From: Clostridia bacterium
GTDB lineage: Bacteria; Bacillota; Clostridia; Christensenellales; CAG-314
NCBI GenBank assembly: GCA_028710055.1
Contig: JAQUSX010000032.1
Coordinates: 1-6,931 of the forward strand
Length of the DNA: 6,931 nucleotides
Direction: 5' to 3'
The number at the start of each line of letters is the position of its first letter. Position 1 is the stretch's first letter. Positions 1 through 6,382 of this stretch are shown here, one piece after another. The notes under the pieces are model-generated. The model was not told the DNA's origin and did no database searches. It worked only from the letters and a program-made list of their open reading frames with translations. The translations under genes and the position numbers were made by a program.

Positions 1-701
1 TGCGGCGAGAGTATATGCGTAGGACTGAACCATTTGAAAAAATTTAAATCTTCTACAAGTTCGCTTGTATACCCGATAAAATACATAACGAGTAAAATTC
101 CCAAACCAATTCCCGACGCGGGGTAATTACGCTTTAAAACGCTGCCCAGTAAAAATCCTAAACTTGCGTAAAACAGCATAGCTGCAAGCGTAATAACGCT
201 GCATAAAATCAAAGTTTTTGCGCTTAATACGTCGGGAGCTACCGCCGCTCCGCTAATTAAAGCGGGAATAAGAGCGCATAGCGACAAAATAAAAATCCTC
301 GTAAGCACTGTTCCTGATTTTGCCGCAAAAATCTCCGAACGTGAAATATTGTTTGCGTACAAATATTCAATTGTGCCGTTGGTTTCTTCATTTTGAAAAA
401 TACTCGCGCCCTGCGCCACGGCGTAACCGCAAAAAACGATACTAAAAAGCTGGTAAATCATTCCGAAAAAGTAATTGTAATTCATTATCGCGCCAACGTC
501 TTCCATACCGAACATTGCAAGTATCTCCGGCGGCATACTTTCAAGTTTTGCCAAAGCTATGTCTTTGACCATAGGGAAAAGCAGCATATATAAAAATGTT
601 AAACCGATAATCGAAGCGACCCAAATAGCGAACGGTTTTATCTTTATTTTCAGCTCCGTAACAAATATCGAGCTCGTCCTTCTAAAAGAAAAAGTTTTCA
701 T
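1..701 (-). CDS. ABC-2-type transporter permease (3'-truncated by window edge)
   Basis: This is the membrane subunit of an ABC transporter, paired with the ATPase encoded just upstream. The frame is open for 233 codons from ATG at 701-699 to the left edge, so the C-terminus is missing; members of this class are usually around 270 residues or more. I see about five hydrophobic segments, near residues 24-43, 80-98, 131-152, 161-188 and 195-212. Between the second and third lies a cytoplasmic-looking stretch (residues 104-124) with the motif NEETNGTIEYLYANNISRSE, which is typical of ABC-2 permeases. The visible end (FFKWFSPTHILSP) also fits this class, in which a last membrane helix normally follows. 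The ATG directly abuts the TAA of the ATPase gene (TAAATG), with GGAGAGG at 710-716 as ribosome site, which points to coupled translation and equal dosage. The substrate cannot be read from sequence. Confidence 0.9.
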   Translation of the reverse strand, partial: MKTFSFRRTSSIFVTELKIKIKPFAIWVASIIGLTFLYMLLFPMVKDIALAKLESMPPEILAMFGMEDVGAIMNYNYFFGMIYQLFSIVFCGYAVAQGASIFQNEETNGTIEYLYANNISRSEIFAAKSGTVLTRIFILSLCALIPALISGAAVAPDVLSAKTLILCSVITLAAMLFYASLGFLLGSVLKRNYPASGIGLGILLVMYFIGYTSELVEDLNFFKWFSPTHILSP

Positions 702-1532
702 TTATTTGTCCTCTCCGTAATAACTCATAAATTTTTCTTCCAAAGAAGAATGCTTGATTTCCAATGAAACCAGGTCTTTTTCGGCTAATTTTTTCGTCAA
801 GCTGTTTATGTCGCCTTCATAGTCAAATTTTTCCGCAGCTCCCTTTGCCGTAACGAATGAAACGATTAAACTTCTGGCTTTATTCATCGTTTCCATATCG
901 CTTTCCAAAACTATTTTGCCGTCTTTTATTATGCAAACTCTGTCGCAGTATTTTTCAACTTCAAAAAGATTGTGACTGGAAAGAAATATGGTCGCTCCTT
1001 TTTTCTTTTTTTCAAGCAGTAGCGTAAAAAGTTTTTCTTGTATAAGCGGATCCAGTCCGTTTGTCGGCTCGTCAAAAATCATAACCGAAGAATCCTTCAT
1101 CAAAGCTTGTACCAAACTGACTTTTTTTCTGTTTCCTAAACTGAGTTCTTTGATATATCTGTTTTCGGACAGTTCAAAATATTCGCAAAGTTCTCTTGCT
1201 TTGCCGCGGTTTTCATTCGAGTTAAGCGCGATGGAATAATTTAATAAATCTTTGACCTTCATTTCGGGGTAAAAATAAACTTCGCCGGGCACATAAGCCG
1301 TAAACTCTTTAATCTTTTTGCTCTCGCGGGCGCAGTCGTAACCTAGTATCGTCGCGCTGCCGCTTGTAGCGTAATTAAAGTTCAACAGTATGCGTATTGT
1401 CGTAGATTTTCCCGCGCCGTTTTTGCCGATAAAGCCGTATATTTCTCCCTTGTTTACCGAAAGACTGATATCGTCGTTCGCTTTGATTTTTCCGTAAATC
1501 TTGGTAAGGTTCTTTATTTCAATCGCTGCCAT
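702..1532 (-). CDS. ABC transporter ATP-binding protein
   Basis: This 276-residue cytoplasmic ATPase powers an ABC transporter, most likely with the adjacent permease. Visible motifs: Walker A GKNGAGKST (residues 36-44), signature LSLGN (130-134) in place of the usual LSGGQ, Walker B VMIFDEP (150-156), D-loop GLD (159-161) and H-loop SSH (185-187). Where the Q-loop glutamine is expected there is instead YVPGEVYFYPEMKVKDLL (80-97). From memory, that substitution and the LSLGN signature recur together in one Firmicutes subgroup of ABC-2 ATPases, so I do not read them as inactivation. Residues 215-276 are a short C-terminal extension beyond the nucleotide-binding domain. The ATG at 1532 is supported by a perfect AAGGAGG four bases upstream. 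The gene starts 11 bases after the TasA-like gene ends, so it appears to belong to the same operon. Substrate and direction are unknown; pairing with an ABC-2 permease favours export. Confidence 0.96.
   Translation of the reverse strand: MAAIEIKNLTKIYGKIKANDDISLSVNKGEIYGFIGKNGAGKSTTIRILLNFNYATSGSATILGYDCARESKKIKEFTAYVPGEVYFYPEMKVKDLLNYSIALNSNENRGKARELCEYFELSENRYIKELSLGNRKKVSLVQALMKDSSVMIFDEPTNGLDPLIQEKLFTLLLEKKKKGATIFLSSHNLFEVEKYCDRVCIIKDGKIVLESDMETMNKARSLIVSFVTAKGAAEKFDYEGDINSLTKKLAEKDLVSLEIKHSSLEEKFMSYYGEDK
710..716 (-). promoter_or_regulatory. ribosome binding site of the permease gene, inside the ATPase gene
   Basis: GGAGAGG lies within the last codons of the ATPase gene, eight bases before the permease ATG at 701. 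Because that ATG directly follows the ATPase stop, the site decides the permease start and implies translational coupling. Confidence 0.7.
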
Positions 1533-1536
1533 TTCG

Positions 1537-1543
1537 CCTCCTT
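1537..1543 (-). promoter_or_regulatory. ribosome binding site of the ABC ATPase gene
   Basis: AAGGAGG lies four bases before the ATG at 1532 and directly after the TAA of the preceding gene. It is the strongest Shine-Dalgarno match among the visible genes. It fixes the ATPase start and suggests efficient independent initiation on the shared transcript. Confidence 0.85.
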
Positions 1544-2386
1544 TTACAGTTCGTCTGGGTCGTAAATTTCCATATACACCGACATTAAGGGAAGTTTCAG
1601 TACTTTCCCTTGATAAGTTTCGTATTCTTCTTCAGTTAAGTATAGCGTAGAACCGCCCGGTAACTGTATATTCATTGCGTTAATAGAGTCTCGGCTTTCT
1701 ATCTGAAAACGCAAAATCAAATCTATTTCGTTTCTGTTTGTCGCGATAAATCCGTTTTCGATCAAAATCTCGCTGATTACTGTATAACTGCAAGGTCTGT
1801 TATCGGTATTTTCGGGGTCCGTAGTAAACGTTGAAAGAGAACTTGCGAAAAAGTTTTTTGGGGAATATGTAATGGTTTCGTCTTCGTTGACAATACCCAC
1901 GGTCAAACTAAGGATTTTTAAGCTGTCCATAAACGCGTCAAAGTCCGCCCCAGTATAAGTTTCTGTGTAACTTGCAGTATTGTATCCGACAAAAGTGATA
2001 CGAATAAAGTTGTCCGCTTCGCCTTGGTTTATGATATGTACTTTGAACGTATATATTTGGCTTGGCAGCATATCGGCGATTTCCATGGCAACGTTAATTG
2101 TGGCGGAGCCTTCCTGCAAAGCCGCTTGCGGAGTTCCAACCATTTCATATAGTTCGTGCATTGGAACCGTGGCTGTATCTTCGCCATCGTCCCAGCCGTA
2201 ATCCAAGATACCGTTTTGATTGGAATCGACGCCTTTATATAAAGTAATGGTGGAATTTATTTTGGCGATATGAAAGACCATGGGGACAGTCGTCTCGCCT
2301 ACGGTAATCCAAGCGTAGACCGTTCCCACCAAAAGGCACAATAGTGCCGTCAATACAAATATAGCCGCCAAAATTTTAGATTTCAT
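1544..2386 (-). CDS. exported TasA/camelysin-like protein, VYAW-type signal segment, one calcium-loop motif
   Basis: This 280-residue protein has a short basic start (MKSK), a hydrophobic segment at residues 5-25 and then VYAW at 23-26, a plausible signal peptidase site after A25. The segment resembles SipW-dependent signal peptides of TasA and camelysin, where an aromatic residue follows Ala. A central block (106-134) starts MLPSQIYTFKVHI and continues with INQGEADNFIRITFVG, resembling the TasA/camelysin beta-sandwich core. The P108, F114, G122 and N126 spacing is repeated in the neighbouring 249-residue protein. Residues 54-62 (DSNQNGILD) fit a DxNxNGxxD calcium loop of the thrombospondin-3/dockerin style. 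It ends in a beta-rich stretch and an acidic tail (DPDEL). No HExxH motif is present, so a protease role is unsupported. A surface or fibre subunit is the best guess. Start: ATG at 2386 with a modest AAGG site at 2393-2396. Confidence 0.8.
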   Translation of the reverse strand: MKSKILAAIFVLTALLCLLVGTVYAWITVGETTVPMVFHIAKINSTITLYKGVDSNQNGILDYGWDDGEDTATVPMHELYEMVGTPQAALQEGSATINVAMEIADMLPSQIYTFKVHIINQGEADNFIRITFVGYNTASYTETYTGADFDAFMDSLKILSLTVGIVNEDETITYSPKNFFASSLSTFTTDPENTDNRPCSYTVISEILIENGFIATNRNEIDLILRFQIESRDSINAMNIQLPGGSTLYLTEEEYETYQGKVLKLPLMSVYMEIYDPDEL

Positions 2387-2392
2387 TTTTTA

Positions 2393-2396
2393 CCTT
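2393..2396 (-). promoter_or_regulatory. weak ribosome binding site of the 280-residue exported protein
   Basis: AAGG is followed by a six-base A-rich spacer (TAAAAA) before the ATG at 2386. It is weaker than the sites before the ATPase and the 249-residue protein, so initiation may partly depend on the upstream gene, whose TAA ends at 2399. Confidence 0.5.
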
Positions 2397-2398
2397 AA

Positions 2399-3148
2399 TT
2401 AATTTATATCTGTTACAACGAGCCTTATACCCGAGATAGATATGCCTTTTTCCGACAAAACGTTCGTCGTTGTTAATTGTAGATCCGAAAGCTGCGAAGT
2501 ATCAAGCGTCATCCGAAACCTAAAAGTAACGGTGGTATCCGTGCTTGGCCAATAAGCGTTTTCCAGCATCACTTGCTGGTTTGCAGGCTGCGCGCCGTCA
2601 TCGTAATCGTCCAGCCAAATATCCGCGGACAAATTTTCATTTTGGTCGATAACGTTTATTCTATATACGCCCAAAACCGTATAATCAGTACCTTCGATGC
2701 CTTCTCCCAAAATACCTGTCATTACTACATTATAATTCATATTAACGACTTTTCCGTAACGCTCAAAAGTAATTTCAAAAACCAAATATTCGTTCGGTAA
2801 AAGTCCGCCGATTTGCACTCCCTTTTTGTTGCCGCCTTCATCCAGCACAAAACTTTCCGTCGTAGTATTGTATTCATAATAACCGCCGTCGACATCTTTT
2901 TTGTAAGTATAAGTATAATAAGGAACGTCGTTATACATCATTTTTGTGATAGTAAAAGTATCGGTAAGCCTTACGTTGCTGTTGTCTGTCGTGAGTTCAA
3001 AACTCCCCGCGTCAACGTCTTTATTTCCAACATACCAAGCGTAAACAACAGTAAACAATAAGACAAGGCTAACCGTGAGCATAAATATGCTCATAAAAAT
3101 CTGCTGTTTTTTTGCTGCTGTTTTGCTGTTGTTTTGGGTATTTCCCAT
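2399..3148 (-). CDS. exported TasA/camelysin-like protein, VYAW-type signal segment
   Basis: This 249-residue protein begins with a polar, Lys/Gln/Asn-rich leader of about 17 residues, then a hydrophobic segment (18-37) that runs into VYAW at 35-38. It is followed by YVGNKDVDAGSFELTT, whose layout resembles the start of mature TasA (aromatic residue after Ala, then a short stretch to a Gly-X-Leu-like strand). The core block LLPNEYLVFEITFERYG (116-132) plus N136 matches the 280-residue neighbour without gaps at P118, F124, G132 and N136. The C-terminus ends in a predicted beta strand (SGIRLVVTDIN). It has no cysteine, LPXTG, lipobox or second membrane segment. Its gene lies 14 bases after the 1071-residue gene and 12 bases before its likely paralogue. 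It could be a matrix-fibre subunit, a fibre-anchoring accessory or another exported beta protein. Export is well supported, the family moderately so. Confidence 0.8.
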   Translation of the reverse strand: MGNTQNNSKTAAKKQQIFMSIFMLTVSLVLLFTVVYAWYVGNKDVDAGSFELTTDNSNVRLTDTFTITKMMYNDVPYYTYTYKKDVDGGYYEYNTTTESFVLDEGGNKKGVQIGGLLPNEYLVFEITFERYGKVVNMNYNVVMTGILGEGIEGTDYTVLGVYRINVIDQNENLSADIWLDDYDDGAQPANQQVMLENAYWPSTDTTVTFRFRMTLDTSQLSDLQLTTTNVLSEKGISISGIRLVVTDIN

Positions 3149-3158
3149 TTTTACGGTT

Positions 3159-3164
3159 CTCCTT
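3159..3164 (-). promoter_or_regulatory. ribosome binding site of the 249-residue exported protein
   Basis: AAGGAG overlaps the TAA stop of the 1071-residue gene (3163-3165) and lies ten bases before the ATG at 3148. It supports the chosen start and a single transcript with closely spaced genes. Confidence 0.75.
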
Positions 3165-6100
3165 AACTTACACGCTCGACATCAAACGTAACGGATACCG
3201 ATATCGTTACCCAGTCGGTTTGTACTAAAACTGCGGAATATCTAGTTTGATACCAAAATGTGACTGTAAACGCTTCTGCCGTATTCGCGGCGCCGTCATA
3301 TGAAAATACTATAAAATCGTAATAACCAAGACTTGTGTTATTCGGATCGATAGGCACTTTTCTAACGGTGTCCGATTCGCTTATATTGATTCCGTAATAA
3401 GACGGATCATTGCTCAAATGCGAATATACGTTTTCTATAGACGCGCCCAGCGGCAGTTTTTCCTGATAAACTAAACAAGCAAGCCTGTCTCTGTCTGTTA
3501 CCGTAGTGCCTCCGGAATAATAATCAATCGGACTGAGATAATATATTCTTACGCCCCTTTCTTCATACAGCGTTTGATAGACTGAAAGGTTGTTGCTTCC
3601 GCTGCTGCCGTAAACGGAGTTTAAAAATGTGGTGAGAATATCGTCAAGACCAGACCATCCTGTGTCTGCCGTGAAACTGTTGCCGTATGTATATACGTCG
3701 GTAATGTAAGGCAAGTTTAATAAATTTTCAAAACTATATATGCTGTTATCGCTAAGGTCAAGGATCTTCAAGTTTTCCAATACAGAAAGCGTATTTATGA
3801 AATTGTTGCTATTGCCCGAAGGAAAACCGTATCCGCTTACGTTATCGTAATCGCAAAGCTCGTTGCTGCTTATATTAAGGTTTTCCAAACTTTCCATTCC
3901 CGCGATATATTGCATATCCGAGGTCGTTACGGAAGCATTTTTCAAACTCAATATTTTTGTTCCATCCAAAAATTCCAGTCCTTTGTAATTAGTAACGCCT
4001 ATAATATTATTTGTGTTGTCTACGGTTACATCCTTGTGCAGCCAATCAGACAAAATAAATTTTGTTGTTTTATCAGTCGCAAAGGTATAAACGTCTTCGC
4101 TGTTATTAAAGTTGTCGTAAACCCATTTATAAAAAACCGTGTCGGGCATTCCGCTATTGTCAACCGTTACGCCGTCGCTCATTACGCATCTGATTATGCC
4201 TGTAAGCGTGAATACGCTTTGGGTGGAATATGTTGACCAAACGCTTTCGGTAACCGCGAATTTGTAATTATACGTTAACCCTATTTCCCTGTTAACAGAG
4301 GCGATTTTGTCCGTATCGATTTTTATAATCCATCTGGCGTCCCCGTAATTCATTATATCATAAACGGTTAAACTGTTTTCAGATAAGTATGTATCAAGCG
4401 ATTGCGTGTAGCTTGTGTTTTCGCCTAAGGTTAACGGATGCTCTGCCCCGTTATAGTACAAAATCAGAGAAATCGCGCCTTCCGTATCGCCCGTTATATC
4501 GAAACACACAACGGGGTAAGTGTTAGAATAATTAAACGCCATTGAAAAAGTTGTGTACGTGTTATTGCCCGTTTCGGTAAAGAACATTCTGTTAAAATAC
4601 GTATAATACGGCAAAAACGGGTGAATCTGAGAATTGCCTGTTTCGTCGTCTGGCGTGTATATAATGAGCAGCGAAATCTGCACGTCGTTATTATCGGCAA
4701 AATCAAAAGCCACTTGGACAAAAACCGTTTGCAGTTGGTCGGGGTTTTGTCCTTCCGTTACATACAGCAGTTTATTCGTTCCGCTGTCGCCTATCGAATA
4801 AACTCCGTCGATATTATTTACAAGAGAATAACTAACACCTGTGATACCGTCGTCAGAAAATTCGGATACGTCGGTATAAAGAATTTTTGTGGTATAGTTA
4901 TTTACCGCCGTTAAGTCGCCGCTCGCGGCATTATAAATTTTCAAGTTCAGTCCGTACCATTCGTTTAACACTGATTGCGCTATTGTGTAATTGTCTTTAA
5001 TGACAGTTGCGTCTCCGCTAAAAGGCAGCAACCCCGTTTCTATCGTGGTTGAACCGACGGTTATTTTTGCTTTTAGATATTTTACGCTGTTATCGATTAC
5101 AAATATATAAGAATTTGCGGTCTGTTGTTCAAAATGTCCTACGGCTGTTACTCCGTCTGCAAAATTAGTCGATTCGTCAAGCTTTGTTTGATTTTCGTCA
5201 TAGGTTTCGTAAATTACCGTCGCGCCAAAATCCGTAAACACGGCGGGTAAAACCATTTCGCCTTTGATTATATAACCGCTCCAATCGGCAATCTCATCGC
5301 CGTCAGTATCAACGGCTCCGAATCTCTCGGAAAAATAACCCATAATTTCCACTTGGGCTACCAGCGCGCAAGACGATTCGTCCGCAAGGTTTATAACGTG
5401 TATATTAAATGCTTTTGTAGCAAAAACGGCATTATTTTCATCTTTTAACGTAACGGTAAGAATAACGTTCGTAACGCCGACTGCAGGCGTAACCGCCCCG
5501 GTTGAGCTCAAAACCGCCTCGTTGTCGCTGGAATAAGTAATATCTACCGAATAACCGTAATAGCTGTTTATTAAATCTAAATCGTTAAAAGCATAAGCGC
5601 AGTAAAAAGGCGCCGACTCAGTACCGTGAAACGCGCACAATTCGTGAGCGGGCAGAAAATTGAGTCTGCTGAAATCCGCATTGTCAGGATACCCGTTATC
5701 GTCATTGTCAACGGTAAAATACTCGTGTACTTCCGCGTACGTCATACGGTCGTTCGCGGTTGTTTTTTGGTCTGTCAAAACTTCCGCAATACGGTAAAAA
5801 ATGTTATACGCCAGCCATTTTTCGTCATAGCTGATAACTTTTACAAAATCCGAGACGACTTGTATTTCGCTGTTCATCGTCACGGTAACGTCGGTGACGA
5901 CTATCGCGTTAATAGTATCTATGTAAATAATATCATTAACTGTATCGGCGCAAATAACGCCGTTATCGATAACAAAAGTTCCCGCGTAGCCGTGAGTTAC
6001 CGTTACCGTATGTCCGTTAAGATATAGGGTGTTTCCGTTTAAGTTTATTTGGCAGTCCGCCGTAATCACAAGGTCTTTCGTTAGGCTGATATCGTTTAGT

Positions 6101-6378
6101 AAATAAAGAGTTTTACGGTTTGTTTTTGTCGCGGCTTCGGGCGACTCTACGCTTACCGTACTCGAATCTCCCGATGAAGTATCTCTTGACTGTTTAATCA
6201 AATCCGTTTCCGTGGATATATTTACGGTATTAAGACCGTTGTCAGCAACCGTCATTGTAGGTCTGTTTTCCGCGGCGATTTCACTTTCGTCTACAAAAAA
6301 GGCGTTGACAAAGGTAGTTAAGCATACGCAAAACTCAACGATGGCTACTATTAAAATAATTATTATCGCCTTTTTCAT
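3163..6378 (-). CDS. giant exported LRR protein with Ig-like and calcium-loop motifs
   Basis: This 1071-residue protein starts with a hydrophobic segment (residues 4-27, ending in FVNAFF) that is a signal peptide or N-terminal anchor. A Ser/Thr-rich linker (about 50-88) follows. Residues 88-170 hold short alternating strands with LNGNTLYLNGHTVTV, suggestive of a beta-helix or repetitive beta sheet. DxDxNGxxD-type loops occur at 224-232 (DNDDNGYPD) and 357-365 (DTDGDEIAD). Residues 274-329 (YSSDNEAVLSSTGAVTP, then alternating strands) resemble the atrophied bacterial Ig domain. The middle (about 380-730) is beta-rich and unrecognised. Residues 795-905 are LRRs of the internalin/SDS22 style, including LENLNISSNEL and LKILDLSDNSI. 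A beta-rich tail (about 960-1068) ends the protein, with no sorting signal or C-terminal helix. The ATG lies four bases after the upstream stop. A surface adhesin or scaffold is plausible; no enzyme motif is seen. Confidence 0.85.
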   Translation of the reverse strand: MKKAIIIILIVAIVEFCVCLTTFVNAFFVDESEIAAENRPTMTVADNGLNTVNISTETDLIKQSRDTSSGDSSTVSVESPEAATKTNRKTLYLLNDISLTKDLVITADCQINLNGNTLYLNGHTVTVTHGYAGTFVIDNGVICADTVNDIIYIDTINAIVVTDVTVTMNSEIQVVSDFVKVISYDEKWLAYNIFYRIAEVLTDQKTTANDRMTYAEVHEYFTVDNDDNGYPDNADFSRLNFLPAHELCAFHGTESAPFYCAYAFNDLDLINSYYGYSVDITYSSDNEAVLSSTGAVTPAVGVTNVILTVTLKDENNAVFATKAFNIHVINLADESSCALVAQVEIMGYFSERFGAVDTDGDEIADWSGYIIKGEMVLPAVFTDFGATVIYETYDENQTKLDESTNFADGVTAVGHFEQQTANSYIFVIDNSVKYLKAKITVGSTTIETGLLPFSGDATVIKDNYTIAQSVLNEWYGLNLKIYNAASGDLTAVNNYTTKILYTDVSEFSDDGITGVSYSLVNNIDGVYSIGDSGTNKLLYVTEGQNPDQLQTVFVQVAFDFADNNDVQISLLIIYTPDDETGNSQIHPFLPYYTYFNRMFFTETGNNTYTTFSMAFNYSNTYPVVCFDITGDTEGAISLILYYNGAEHPLTLGENTSYTQSLDTYLSENSLTVYDIMNYGDARWIIKIDTDKIASVNREIGLTYNYKFAVTESVWSTYSTQSVFTLTGIIRCVMSDGVTVDNSGMPDTVFYKWVYDNFNNSEDVYTFATDKTTKFILSDWLHKDVTVDNTNNIIGVTNYKGLEFLDGTKILSLKNASVTTSDMQYIAGMESLENLNISSNELCDYDNVSGYGFPSGNSNNFINTLSVLENLKILDLSDNSIYSFENLLNLPYITDVYTYGNSFTADTGWSGLDDILTTFLNSVYGSSGSNNLSVYQTLYEERGVRIYYLSPIDYYSGGTTVTDRDRLACLVYQEKLPLGASIENVYSHLSNDPSYYGINISESDTVRKVPIDPNNTSLGYYDFIVFSYDGAANTAEAFTVTFWYQTRYSAVLVQTDWVTISVSVTFDVERVS

Positions 6379-6382
6379 TTTT

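Noticed and set aside
393..593. Small plus-strand open frame opposite the permease gene
   Set aside because: It lies antisense to a well-supported permease frame with clear membrane segments, and its predicted product shows no recognisable domain.
988..1239. Plus-strand open frame opposite the ABC ATPase
   Set aside because: It is a Ser/Phe-rich shadow of the ATPase codons; the opposite strand encodes the conserved motifs.
1533..1543. Promoter or terminator between the surface genes and the ABC genes
   Set aside because: The gap is only 11 bases, mostly a ribosome site, with no hairpin plus T-run. An internal promoter inside the preceding gene cannot be excluded, but I see no convincing one.
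1544..3148. Camelysin-like metalloprotease activity of the two small exported proteins
   Set aside because: Neither has HExxH; the nearest string, HELYE in the 280-residue protein, does not fit. A structural role is safer.
5626..5644. HELCAFH in the 1071-residue protein as a zinc-metalloprotease site
   Set aside because: The spacing does not match HExxH, and no third ligand motif is evident nearby.
6298..6378. Lipoprotein signal in the 1071-residue protein (Cys17 and Cys19 within the hydrophobic segment)
   Set aside because: The residues before the cysteines (VEFC, FCVC) do not fit a lipobox; VNA followed by FF is a better cleavage site.
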